Source: an uncultured Succinivibrio sp. (lineage in GTDB: Bacteria; Pseudomonadota; Gammaproteobacteria; Enterobacterales; Succinivibrionaceae). From it: 32,836 bases of DNA. The DNA lies in NCBI GenBank assembly GCA_902785325.1, contig CACZXZ010000020.1, forward strand, positions 1 through 32,836, read 5' to 3'. Numbering within the stretch: the first letter of the stretch is position 1; each line of letters opens with the position of its first letter. Under the pieces are notes generated by a model. That model was not told the origin of the DNA. It was given only the letters and a program-made list of their open reading frames with translations, and did no database searches. Both the position numbers and the translations under genes were made by a program. Shown here in pieces: positions 17,812-26,256 of this stretch.

Positions 17812-19479
17812 TTATTGCTCGATAGGAAGCGTTATTGAGAAGGTAGTACCCACATTAAGTTTTGAATCGACGTTAATGTGACCATTACATTCTTCGATAA
17901 TGTGTTTAACGATGGTTAAACCTAAACCTGTACTATCTTTATTAGAATGGCTTCTATCTACACAGAAGAAACGCTCAAAGATCCTACCAAGATCTTCACT
18001 TGGAATACCTATGCCGTTATCTTTGATAGAGATATAAAGGTTTTGATTATTAGTAGAAATGTTGCACTCTACCTTGCCACCTTCTTTATTGTATTTAATA
18101 CCATTATCAATAAGATTGTATAAAATCTCTGACATATAGCGTCTTACAAACAAGAAGCTTGCTTCTTTGCAATTGACTTGGATAGACACTTGTTTCTTTT
18201 GCGCTTTATCTTTTAAAGAATCAGCCACACTATCAACTAAAGTCTTGATATTGATTTGCTCTTTTTGAGCTTTAACACCAGACTCCACTTTAGATAAGAA
18301 CATGATATCGTTAATCATATTCAATAAAGCTTGACCTTCAGTTCTGATTTTTAAACCAAAACTCTTAAGATCATCTGGGCGCACAATACCATTTTCAATC
18401 AACTCTGCTCTACCAATAATTGACTGCAATGGAGTCTTAAGTTCATGAGATACATTTGAGGCAAATTCTTGGCGTTGTTTTTGTAATTGTTTATCTTTGG
18501 TAATATCAATAAACAACAAAACATAACCAATGATTTTTTCTTTATTGGTGATCTTACTGAAGATCAAATTAAAGAACTTACCATTGATTTCAACTTCTTT
18601 ATTAAAGTTGTCTAAAGCCTCTTTCTTCTCATAAATATCACACAATAAAGCTGATCTATCTATTTGGAATAAAGGCTTTCCGATAAGCTCCTTTTCATCC
18701 TCTAGCTTAAATAAACTTAAAGCACCTTGATTTAAAGTAATTATTTCGCCTTTTTTATTTAAAAAGAAGATGCCTTCAGACATATTTGAAGTCATTACTT
18801 TCATCTGTAAGTGCGCTGCAGTAACTTTACGTAATAATTTCTTAATGCGATGCTGATGCTCTGTAATTCTATCTAAGAAAGGACGAAGCTCTGGATACAC
18901 ATCATCCATCTGAGGTTTAGTCAAATCAATGCAATTGATAGGTTCAACGATTTTTGCTGACAATCTTTTAGCTAAAATAATTGAGATACCAATGGATAAA
19001 ACCACAATAATTAGCAAATGCAGAAATAAAGAAATGGTCTGAGAAAAGATGTTATCTGCTGTATAAGAGCAACGTAGGACATTGCCATTGTCTAATCTTA
19101 CAGCATAATAAACGGTTCTTTTATCTAAGGTTTCTGACATACGGTAGATCTTAGAACGACCATATTTTAAGGCTTGGCGAAATTCCTCTCTGTCAGAGTG
19201 GTTTTCTAAATTCTCCTTATTCACATCGATTTTAGAATCATAGAAAACATGGCCAGAAGAAGAGATTAAGTTGATACGGTAGGTATCAATGCCAAGCAAG
19301 GACAAATCTATTTCTTGATTGTCGTTAATTTTAGCTGCAAGCTTATTTGCAAATTCAGTCATTGCCTCACTATCAGTTTTCGCCATTAAATAAGACGATA
19401 TAACTAACGATGAAGCAATGCTGATTAGTAAAACTATGACGGTAGATAAAAATACTGATCTAAAGATTTTTGAAATCAT
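17812..19479 (-). CDS. phoR: phosphate-regulon sensor histidine kinase PhoR
   Basis: This is a 555-residue membrane kinase partnering PhoB. TM1 spans about residues 9-32, followed by an extracytoplasmic domain of about 115 residues, then TM2 about 150-170. A PAS domain follows (about 225-330, starting near SNMSEGIFFLNKKGEI), then HisKA with phospho-acceptor His345 in SHELKTP, and HATPase_c with N-box NLIDNGIKYN, G1 DNGIGIP and G2 STGLGLTIVK. The sizeable extracytoplasmic domain is unlike E. coli PhoR (431 residues) and more like Bacillus PhoR. The start overlaps the end of phoB by four bases (ATGA), with AAGG upstream inside phoB. It is the last gene of the pst-pho array. Confidence 0.9.
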   Translation of the reverse strand: MISKIFRSVFLSTVIVLLISIASSLVISSYLMAKTDSEAMTEFANKLAAKINDNQEIDLSLLGIDTYRINLISSSGHVFYDSKIDVNKENLENHSDREEFRQALKYGRSKIYRMSETLDKRTVYYAVRLDNGNVLRCSYTADNIFSQTISLFLHLLIIVVLSIGISIILAKRLSAKIVEPINCIDLTKPQMDDVYPELRPFLDRITEHQHRIKKLLRKVTAAHLQMKVMTSNMSEGIFFLNKKGEIITLNQGALSLFKLEDEKELIGKPLFQIDRSALLCDIYEKKEALDNFNKEVEINGKFFNLIFSKITNKEKIIGYVLLFIDITKDKQLQKQRQEFASNVSHELKTPLQSIIGRAELIENGIVRPDDLKSFGLKIRTEGQALLNMINDIMFLSKVESGVKAQKEQINIKTLVDSVADSLKDKAQKKQVSIQVNCKEASFLFVRRYMSEILYNLIDNGIKYNKEGGKVECNISTNNQNLYISIKDNGIGIPSEDLGRIFERFFCVDRSHSNKDSTGLGLTIVKHIIEECNGHINVDSKLNVGTTFSITLPIEQ

Positions 19480-20147
19480 GCGTCAGCCTTATAACCAATA
19501 CCACGTACAGTTTGAATAATAGAATCAAATGATCCTAATTTTGAGCGTAAGGCTCTAATGTGAACATCTACAGTACGATTTTCACCATCATAATCAATTC
19601 CCCAAATTAAGTTTAATAGCTCATCTCTGCTATAAACACGACCTGGGTGTTTGATTAACAATAGTAACAACTCAAACTCTTTTAAGGATAAATCAAGCTT
19701 GTTGTCTTCAACTAAAGCAGTGTGCTTTACTTCGTTGATTACAATTGGACCAAACTTAACTTCACCTTTAGTCTCTTTATTGTTTTGAGTACGACGTAAA
19801 ATAGCTTTGATTCTAGCTACCATTTCCATCATAGAAAATGGTTTAGTCAAATAATCATCAGCACCAAGATCTAAAGCTTTGATCTTTTCAAATTCAGCAC
19901 CACGAGCTGTAGCCATAATCACAGGAAGATCAGCAGTTTTAGGATTGGACTTTAAGCGTTTTAAAACATCCACACCACTGACATCTGGTAACATCACATC
20001 AAGTACTACAAGATCTGGTTTTTCAGCATTTAACTTTTCAAAAAAGCTTTTACCATCCACAAAACCTTGTGCTTCAAAGCCCATAGAGCTTAAAGTGTAA
20101 AGTTCAAGCTCACGAATATCAGCATCATCTTCAACACAATAAATCAT
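19476..20147 (-). CDS. phoB: phosphate-regulon response regulator PhoB
   Basis: This is a 223-residue OmpR/PhoB-family regulator. The receiver domain (about 1-118) has acidic residues Glu6/Asp7/Asp8, phospho-acceptor Asp50 in VVLDVMLPD, Thr80 in MATARG and Lys102 in YLTKPF. The C-terminal winged helix (about 128-223) has the recognition helix in RTVDVHIRALRSKLG and ends IQTVRGIGYKA. When phosphorylated it should activate the pst genes and other phosphate-starvation genes. CAGGAG within the end of phoU precedes its ATG, only 3 bases after the phoU stop. The location directly between phoU and phoR supports the PhoB assignment over other OmpR-type regulators. Confidence 0.92.
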   Translation of the reverse strand: MIYCVEDDADIRELELYTLSSMGFEAQGFVDGKSFFEKLNAEKPDLVVLDVMLPDVSGVDVLKRLKSNPKTADLPVIMATARGAEFEKIKALDLGADDYLTKPFSMMEMVARIKAILRRTQNNKETKGEVKFGPIVINEVKHTALVEDNKLDLSLKEFELLLLLIKHPGRVYSRDELLNLIWGIDYDGENRTVDVHIRALRSKLGSFDSIIQTVRGIGYKADA

Positions 20148-20150
20148 GTA

Positions 20151-20801
20151 TTACTCCTGATCTTTTAACTTACCAGTTAACACGTACTGTGTGCATTTTG
20201 CCACATTACAAGCATGATCACCAATACGCTCTAAGTATTTGGCAATCATCAATAAATCTAGTGAGAATTCTGCATCATCATTAGACTTTTTAATAGCTTG
20301 TACTAAGGCGTTTTTTACCATGAAAAAGTATTTATCTACAACGGTATCACGTTTGATTACAGAGCTTGCAAGCTCTGAGTCTTTCTTAATAAAAGACACA
20401 ATACAGTTTTTTACCATGGTAATAGCTTCATTACTCATTTTCTCCACAAGAAGAATATCATCACCTTGATGTGAAAAATCAAAATTAGTAATGATTTCTG
20501 CAATCGCAATAGCTTGTGTACCGATACGCTCAACATCGGAGGCTAATTTTAAAGTTGCAGAAATGATTAACATGTCTTTAGCAACAGGCTGTTGGCGCAT
20601 CATTGCTTTAACGCATAAAGCTTCAATTTCACGAGCTTTAGCATGAATATCGTAGTCTTTATTGTAAATAGAAAGTGCTTTTTCTTTGTCGTGAGCTTTA
20701 AATGCATCAAAAGCATTAGTTAAGCTCTCCTCACAAGCTGAGGACATTAAAATCAAAGAATTTGAGATTTGAGCTAAGAGCTCATCTAATTGATAACGCA
20801 T
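20151..20801 (-). CDS. phoU: phosphate signalling protein PhoU
   Basis: This 216-residue all-helical protein is made of two repeated three-helix PhoU domains (about 1-105 and 110-216). It links PstSCAB to PhoR and keeps the kinase off when phosphate is plentiful. Metal-binding-type clusters are visible as DVERIGTQA in the first repeat and YLERIGDHACN in the second. The frame opens upstream at a TTG, but ATG at 20801 is preferred because AAGGAGAG lies 6 bases before it. It starts 19 bases after the pstB stop. Its place between pstB and phoB fits a regulatory bridge between transporter and two-component system. Confidence 0.93.
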   Translation of the reverse strand: MRYQLDELLAQISNSLILMSSACEESLTNAFDAFKAHDKEKALSIYNKDYDIHAKAREIEALCVKAMMRQQPVAKDMLIISATLKLASDVERIGTQAIAIAEIITNFDFSHQGDDILLVEKMSNEAITMVKNCIVSFIKKDSELASSVIKRDTVVDKYFFMVKNALVQAIKKSNDDAEFSLDLLMIAKYLERIGDHACNVAKCTQYVLTGKLKDQE

Positions 20802-20820
20802 TTGTCTCTCCTTATGTTTA

Positions 20821-21579
20821 TTAACCAAATCTACCTGTTACATAATCCTCACAACGCTTATCCTTTGGCTTTGTAAAGATATTGTCAGTAGTATCCATCT
20901 CGATTAAATCACCTAATAAGAAGAACGCAGTCTTATCAGAAATACGCAAAGCTTGTTGCATATTGTGAGTAACAATAACGATGGTGTATTTTTTCTTAAG
21001 CTCACAGGTAAGCTCTTCTATCTTGCCTGTAGAAATAGGATCTAATGCTGAGGTTGGCTCATCCATCAATAGAACTTCAGGCTCAACAGCTAAAGCTCTA
21101 GCAATACACAATCTTTGCTGCTGACCACCAGATAAACCTAAAGCAGAAGTCTTCAATCTGTCTTTTACTTCATCAAAAATAGCAGCACGTTTTAAAGACT
21201 TTTCTACAATCTCATCTAAAGCAGAACGATTCTTAATGCCATGAATCCTTGGACCATAAGCAATATTGTCATAAATTGACATCGCAAAAGGATTAGGCTT
21301 TTGGAATACCATGCCAACAGACTTTCTAAGCGCGCTCACGTTAATTTTGGAGTTTACTAACTCTTGATCTTTATAAATGATAGAGCCTTCAAGTTTAACG
21401 CCTTCAATTAAATCATTCATACGATTTAAACAACGCAAGAAGGTGGATTTACCACAACCTGATGGACCAATTAAAGCGGTAATTTCATGCTCGCAAATTT
21501 GCATGTTGATGTTATGCAAAGCATGGTTGTCACCATAGTATAAGTTAAAGTTTTTTACATCAATTAAGGTCTTATTCAT
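20821..21579 (-). CDS. pstB: phosphate ABC transporter ATPase PstB
   Basis: This 252-residue ATPase powers high-affinity phosphate import through PstC/PstA. It shows Walker [10 protein letters not shown] (residues 38-46), a Q-loop in [14 protein letters not shown], signature LSGGQQQRL, Walker [13 protein letters not shown] and switch His in VTHNMQQA. The PNPFPMSIYDN-like segment is typical of PstB specifically. Length matches E. coli PstB (257). AAGG lies about 6 bases before the ATG, and the pstA stop is 11 bases upstream. Confidence 0.97.
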   Translation of the reverse strand: MNKTLIDVKNFNLYYGDNHALHNINMQICEHEITALIGPSGCGKSTFLRCLNRMNDLIEGVKLEGSIIYKDQELVNSKINVSALRKSVGMVFQKPNPFAMSIYDNIAYGPRIHGIKNRSALDEIVEKSLKRAAIFDEVKDRLKTSALGLSGGQQQRLCIARALAVEPEVLLMDEPTSALDPISTGKIEELTCELKKKYTIVIVTHNMQQALRISDKTAFFLLGDLIEMDTTDNIFTKPKDKRCEDYVTGRFG

Positions 21580-21590
21580 TTAAACTACCT

Positions 21591-22445
21591 TTAAGCGTAT
21601 CTTTTGTTTTGAATTTTCTTTGACAACTTGCTTGCAATATAGTTAATGAGCAAACTCATAAACAACATAATGGCAGCAATCACGAAGGCAACATCAAACT
21701 GACCTTGCTCTTTTGCATATACGTACAAAGCTACAGTTAAAGTTGAACCTGAGGAAGATAAGGCATCAATAAAGCCATTTAATTTATGGGCAAAGCCTGC
21801 GGTAAATAACAAGGCTGCAGATTCACCTAACATTCTACCGATGGCTAAAATACAACCAGTCACAATACCGTCAATACAGCATGGCAATACTACGGTTCTA
21901 ATGGCATACCATTTATTAGCACCTAAACCAAAAGAGCCTTCTCTATATGAAGGTGGTACAGAATCTAAACTTTCCTGAGTGGTTCTGATAATGGTTGGCA
22001 AATTCATAATGGTTAAGGTCAAGGCACCTGCTAGTAGTGAGGTTTTTAAACCAAAGTACTGACAGAAAATTAACATACCCACCAAACCATAAATAATTGA
22101 TGGAATACCAGCTAAACTTTCAATTGCATACTCAATGACTCTTTTAACCTTGAGATTCTTAGCATACTCAGACAAATAAATGGCTGCACCTACACCTAAA
22201 GGTAGGACAAAGCACAAAGTTGCAATGACGATATAAATGGTATTTAAAATATCTGGCAATACACCAATGGTTTCGTTGATGTAACTTGGTTTGGAGGTTA
22301 ATAATTGCCAAGAAAAATGTGGGATAGCGCGAACAAACACATAAACGATAATAAAACCTACCACAAACACAGTCATCACTGTGGCAAGGTAAGCTAAAAA
22401 CAACATTATCCTAGTGTAGATTCGTCTTTTTAATTCGTTATTCAT
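21591..22445 (-). CDS. pstA: phosphate ABC transporter permease PstA
   Basis: This 284-residue inner-membrane permease has about six transmembrane helices and the BPD-type EAA loop (SYREGSFGLGANKWYAIRTV). Family features include LAGIPSIIYGLVGM and GESAALLFTAG. With PstC it forms the phosphate channel. Its ATG directly abuts the pstC stop codon, so translation is probably coupled; AAGG inside the pstC end serves as ribosome site. Confidence 0.95.
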   Translation of the reverse strand: MNNELKRRIYTRIMLFLAYLATVMTVFVVGFIIVYVFVRAIPHFSWQLLTSKPSYINETIGVLPDILNTIYIVIATLCFVLPLGVGAAIYLSEYAKNLKVKRVIEYAIESLAGIPSIIYGLVGMLIFCQYFGLKTSLLAGALTLTIMNLPTIIRTTQESLDSVPPSYREGSFGLGANKWYAIRTVVLPCCIDGIVTGCILAIGRMLGESAALLFTAGFAHKLNGFIDALSSSGSTLTVALYVYAKEQGQFDVAFVIAAIMLFMSLLINYIASKLSKKIQNKRYA

Positions 22446-23324
22446 TTACTTCTTGCCTTTTCTTTCTTTTAGCACCAGATTCAAAAGTGCATTGATGATC
22501 ATGATGAAGACAAATAGCACTAGAGCAATAGAGAACAGAGCTTGTCTTTGCAAACCTGCTGAATAGGACATTTCTGAGGCAACTGCGGTAGTTAAGAAAC
22601 GAACTGATTCAAAGAGATCAGGCATATTAGCTACGTTACCTGCAACCATCATCACCGCCATAGCTTCACCTATAGCTCTACCTACGCCTAATACAACAGC
22701 AACACCAATACCACGACGAGCAGCTGGAACCATTACTTTGTAAACTGTTTCTACTTTGTTAGCACCTAAAGCTAAAGAGCCTAATTCATATTCTTCAGGA
22801 ACTGCTTCAATTGCACCTATAGATACCTTAATAATGGAAGGTAAAATCATGATGGACAATACTAAAATTGCAGCTAATAAAGAGGATCCGTCTGGAACAT
22901 TAAAGAAATATTGAATACCAGGTACTAGCACTAACATACCGATAAAACCAAATACTACAGAAGGGATACCTGCTAATAGATCTACTGTAGATTCGACAAA
23001 TTGTTTGATTTTTAAAGGTGCAAATTTTGCTAAATATACTGAGGTAAAAAAGCCGATTGGAAGACCTAATAAAATGGCTCCAAAAGTACCGTATACGGAA
23101 GTTAAAATAAAAGGCATGATTCCAAATTTTGGTTCACTTGCAGTAGATGCCCACTGAGTACCAAAGATGAAATCTACAAAACCAATTTGTCCAATTGCAG
23201 GAATACCTGATATCACAAGATACAAGCAAATAACTGCAACAAAGACAATATTCAAATAACCTAGTACTGTAAAAACTACAGTAGCTATTTTATCTGTACA
23301 TTCTTGATGGGATTTTAATTGCAT
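22446..23324 (-). CDS. pstC: phosphate ABC transporter permease PstC
   Basis: This 292-residue permease has about six transmembrane helices. It shows LAGIPSVVFGFIGM and the EAA loop EYELGSLALGANKVETVYKV, then GVGRAIGEAMAVMMVAGN, all typical of PstC. It pairs with PstA. No Shine-Dalgarno sequence is seen before the ATG; instead a strong hairpin ends 12 bases upstream, in the gap after pstS. There is no better downstream start. The stop abuts the pstA start. Confidence 0.95.
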   Translation of the reverse strand: MQLKSHQECTDKIATVVFTVLGYLNIVFVAVICLYLVISGIPAIGQIGFVDFIFGTQWASTASEPKFGIMPFILTSVYGTFGAILLGLPIGFFTSVYLAKFAPLKIKQFVESTVDLLAGIPSVVFGFIGMLVLVPGIQYFFNVPDGSSLLAAILVLSIMILPSIIKVSIGAIEAVPEEYELGSLALGANKVETVYKVMVPAARRGIGVAVVLGVGRAIGEAMAVMMVAGNVANMPDLFESVRFLTTAVASEMSYSAGLQRQALFSIALVLFVFIMIINALLNLVLKERKGKK

Positions 23325-23336
23325 AATCTATAAAAC

Positions 23337-23358
23337 AAGTAGGAGCAAGCTCCTACTT
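23337..23358 (-). terminator. intra-operon hairpin between pstS and pstC
   Basis: AAGTAGGAGC and GCTCCTACTT form a 10-bp inverted repeat with almost no spacer (a practical 4-base loop), followed on the minus strand by TGTTTTAT. It is probably a partial terminator or 3' stabiliser that lets the binding protein PstS be made in excess over the membrane components. Confidence 0.65.
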
Positions 23359-23378
23359 TTTCCTAGAATTTAAATCTC

Positions 23379-24173
23379 TTAGTTCTTAGCAGGAACTACA
23401 CCAGCTTTAACAATGAAAGGCTTTGCCTCATCTGATAAAGAGTAGTCTAAGAAGGTTTGAGCATCCTTTGATAGAGCCTTATTCTTAGGAGTTACAAATA
23501 CAAATGGACGTTGTAACTTGTAAGTCTTATCAAGTACAGTTGCCTCTGAAGCCTCAACACCGTTGAAAGTTAATACCTTAACAGTGTCATTTACAGCTGA
23601 TAAAGAAGCATAACCTACAGCGTTCTCATTTTGACCTACAGTAGTGATAACATCACCAGTTGAGGTTAACTCTTGACGATACTTGCAAGCATTTTTAGTG
23701 TCAGTTACAGATTCAAAACCGTCACGAGTACCTGAACCTGCTTCACGACCAATTAGAACAACAGGAGCATCAGCACCACCTAAATCTTTCCAATTAGTGA
23801 TCTTGCCAGTGTATAAGTCTTTAACTTGCTCAGTTGTAATATTTGCTAATGAATTGTTCTTGTTTACAACAACTACAATTGCATCGTATGCTAAATCAGT
23901 ACCTACTAATTTTTCTTGCTCTTGAGCTTTTAAAGCACGAGATGATAAACCGATATCAGCTCTGCCTTCTAATACAGCAGTAATACCTGAACCTGAACCA
24001 GTTGGATTGTATGTAACATCAATGCCATTGCCTTCAAAAGACTCAATTAGCATACCCATAACTTTTTCCATTGAGGTAGAGCCATCGGTAATTACTGAGC
24101 CAGCATTAGCCATTGAAGAAAAACCCATTGCACAAGCGCAAACTGCTGTTAAGAAAGTCTTTTTAAATTTCAT
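23379..24173 (-). CDS. pstS: phosphate-binding periplasmic protein PstS (short type)
   Basis: This 264-residue periplasmic binding protein captures phosphate for PstCAB. A Sec signal peptide likely ends after Ala24 (SMANA). The mature protein begins with the binding-loop region ITDGSTSMEKV. Phosphate-contacting motifs include TGSGSGI and GREAGSGTRDGF. At 264 residues it is the short PstS type (E. coli PstS has 346). GGAG lies about 8 bases before the ATG. It is the first gene of the array, behind a region with multiple CTTAAC-type repeats and followed by a hairpin before pstC. Confidence 0.94.
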   Translation of the reverse strand: MKFKKTFLTAVCACAMGFSSMANAGSVITDGSTSMEKVMGMLIESFEGNGIDVTYNPTGSGSGITAVLEGRADIGLSSRALKAQEQEKLVGTDLAYDAIVVVVNKNNSLANITTEQVKDLYTGKITNWKDLGGADAPVVLIGREAGSGTRDGFESVTDTKNACKYRQELTSTGDVITTVGQNENAVGYASLSAVNDTVKVLTFNGVEASEATVLDKTYKLQRPFVFVTPKNKALSKDAQTFLDYSLSDEAKPFIVKAGVVPAKN

Positions 24174-24204
24174 TTTATATCTCCGTTTCTAGCGACGTTT
24201 TTAA

Positions 24205-24320
24205 GATATAAAAGGTGTGTTAAATTGTTTTAGGACAAATGTTAAGTTTAGGTAAATTACTTAACATTAAATGTTAATTATTTGAATTTACTTAACTTTT
24301 TCAAGTTAAAAACTTAATTA
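24205..24320 (-). promoter_or_regulatory. pstS promoter region with CTTAACAT-type repeats (candidate PhoB sites)
   Basis: A -10 candidate TATATC lies at 24220-24215 on the minus strand, about 40 bases before pstS, with no good -35. Upstream are several copies of CTTAACAT in both orientations (24239-24246, 24260-24267, 24271-24278, 24291-24298, 24303-24310). These include a near-perfect palindrome with TTAACATT and AATGTTAA arms (24261-24277). Absence of a -35 and presence of repeats fit an activator-dependent Pho promoter, but the repeats do not match the E. coli pho box well. Confidence 0.5.
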
Positions 24321-24348
24321 ATTAAAGAAAAGTTTTTTAGGCAGGACA

Positions 24349-24376
24349 AATGGAGGAGATTACTCCTCCATTTTTT
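24349..24376. terminator. terminator hairpin after the GH13 gene
   Basis: AATGGAGGAG (24349-24358) pairs with CTCCTCCATT (24363-24372) around ATTA, a 10-bp stem. It lies just beyond the amylase stop (24379). The T-run is on the plus-strand side; on the minus strand the tail is weak. Confidence 0.7.
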
Positions 24377-24378
24377 GC

Positions 24379-26112
24379 TTAACGATAAATTATAAAGCCA
24401 CCAGCTTCTAAAGTAGATGCTTGATATTTGTAGCTATATAAAATTTGATTTACTTTAGGATCTATCTTGATATCAGTTGTATTAGCGTTAATTACTACGT
24501 TTATAGGAGCTTTATCGCCATCACCTGTTCTTGTATACCAAATAGTTCTATCTTGTGAATTTACATGCCATTCAATAACTGTACCTAGTAAAGAAGGCTC
24601 TGCCTTTCTTAAAGCAATCAAGGCTTTTACAGCTTGATAAGTCTTTAAAGCATCAGGAGAATTTACTTTATCCCATGGCATTGGTAATCGATTGTAAGGA
24701 TCATTTTCTCCTTCAAGACCTAACTCTGTACCATAATAGATACAAGGAGATCCTGGCATAGTAAAGAGCACTGCTAATTGTTGTAAAAACTTATCATAGC
24801 TTTTAGATCTTGTCAGTAATCTATCAATATCATGGCTATCTAATAAGTTGAAAATCACCTTGTTAGCTTGCTTGTTATAAAGGGAATAGCAGTAATTTAT
24901 CCAGTACTCAAAATCTTTAGCACAAGTACTTTCATCTAAGAAGAAATTACCCACACTTTGCAAGAAAGGATAATTCATCACTGAATCATATTCATCTCCC
25001 ATCATGTACATTGAGGAGTCCATCCAAATCTCACCAAGTAAGTAAATATCTGGCTTTATAGCTTTTATGTGGCGACGTAAAGTTTTGATAAAAGAATGAG
25101 ATATCTCATTACCCACATCAAAACGAATACCATCTAGATCCCATCTTGTAAGCCAATCTTTAGTAACATCTAAAAAGTACTGAACAACCTTTGGATTGTT
25201 AGTATTCAATTTAGGCATTTCTTCTACGAAGGCAAAAGTAAAATATCTGCCATCTTTAGTACTCTTTTTTTGAGTCAAATTGCTAGGATCATTGATATAG
25301 AACCAATCAAAGTAGGCTGAGTCTTTACCGTGTTTTAAGACATCCTGCCAAGCAAAAAAGTTAGTACCAGAATGGTTAAACACAGCATCAATCATGACCT
25401 TAATACCAAGGCTATGAGCTTTTGAAATAAACTCTTGCATATCCTTGTCATCACCAAAATCTTTATCAATTTTAGTGTAGTCTGTGGTGTTGTATTTATG
25501 ATTTTCAGTAGACTCAAAGATAGGATTGAAATAGACACCTGTCACACCAAGATCTTTTAAATACTCAAGCTTAGTAGTAGCGCCTTTAATATCACCACCA
25601 TAGAAACAATGTCTATCAATTGACTTAGTGGCATCCCAAGCTAGTAGTGGATGGGATTTTGGACTACCAGATGTTGCAAAACGCTCTGGGAAGATTTGAT
25701 ACCAAATAGTGTTCTCAACCCACTTAGGAACTTTGAAAATGTCAGAATCATTCATCCAACCAAATTTAAAATAGTGTTTGTAGTATTGATTATTCTTAGT
25801 AACACCATTTTCGTAAACATACCTACTCTCATCTTTTGAAAAGACTACAAAGTAGTACATCAAGCGCTTGAATTTTGGCTTTAAAGTAATAGTCCAAATA
25901 TTCTCATAACGAAGCTCTAAATCAAGTTTCATTGATTTTTCGATACCATCCCATGGAGCACCTACAACACAGTCGTTAAGGTAAGGATCTTCGTAATAAA
26001 TTAAAACCTTATCTACGCTCTTATTAGCATGTAAATTGATGACTAGCTCATCCTCATTTAAAGCATAGCAGTCATTAAAACCGCATTTATGAAAAATACC
26101 TTCACAGTTCAT
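24379..26112 (-). CDS. GH13 alpha-glycosidase (neopullulanase/cyclomaltodextrinase type)
   Basis: This 577-residue enzyme has no signal peptide and is expected in the cytoplasm, hydrolysing maltodextrins or cyclodextrins. An N-terminal beta-sandwich of about 125 residues (CBM34-like) precedes WYQIFPERF and the GH13 barrel. Conserved regions are DAVFNHSG (I), GIRFDVGNE with nucleophile Asp332 (II), LGEIW with acid/base Glu361 (III) and LLDSHD with Asp428 (IV). Length and N-domain fit subfamily GH13_20. The frame opens at 26127, but ATG at 26112 is preferred because GAGGA lies 8 bases before it. It is divergent from an AraC-family regulator, probably its activator. It could equally be annotated alpha-amylase or maltogenic amylase. 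Confidence 0.9.
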   Translation of the reverse strand: MNCEGIFHKCGFNDCYALNEDELVINLHANKSVDKVLIYYEDPYLNDCVVGAPWDGIEKSMKLDLELRYENIWTITLKPKFKRLMYYFVVFSKDESRYVYENGVTKNNQYYKHYFKFGWMNDSDIFKVPKWVENTIWYQIFPERFATSGSPKSHPLLAWDATKSIDRHCFYGGDIKGATTKLEYLKDLGVTGVYFNPIFESTENHKYNTTDYTKIDKDFGDDKDMQEFISKAHSLGIKVMIDAVFNHSGTNFFAWQDVLKHGKDSAYFDWFYINDPSNLTQKKSTKDGRYFTFAFVEEMPKLNTNNPKVVQYFLDVTKDWLTRWDLDGIRFDVGNEISHSFIKTLRRHIKAIKPDIYLLGEIWMDSSMYMMGDEYDSVMNYPFLQSVGNFFLDESTCAKDFEYWINYCYSLYNKQANKVIFNLLDSHDIDRLLTRSKSYDKFLQQLAVLFTMPGSPCIYYGTELGLEGENDPYNRLPMPWDKVNSPDALKTYQAVKALIALRKAEPSLLGTVIEWHVNSQDRTIWYTRTGDGDKAPINVVINANTTDIKIDPKVNQILYSYKYQASTLEAGGFIIYR

Positions 26113-26256
26113 TTCGTATGTCCTCATATCTGAACTTTGTATAGAGCCATTTTAATCAGAAAAAATATCATTAAATTGCACAATAAAGCATTAAAAATAA
26201 CACAATACTATCATATTAGGTAAAATAGCATTGTATACTTAGGAGTTATTACGATC
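26113..26256. promoter_or_regulatory. divergent amylase / AraC control region
   Basis: A direct repeat CACAATA occurs at 26179-26185 and 26201-26207, exactly 22 bp apart (two helical turns), as often seen for AraC-family half-sites. TAAAAT and TATACT -10 candidates for the regulator lie near 26221-26240. No clear -35 elements are seen, consistent with activator dependence. The regulator's AGGAG is about 11 bases before its ATG. Confidence 0.45.

Noticed and set aside
23337-23358. Riboswitch in the pstS-pstC gap
   Set aside because: Only a simple hairpin is present; the gap of 54 bases is too small for a known riboswitch aptamer.
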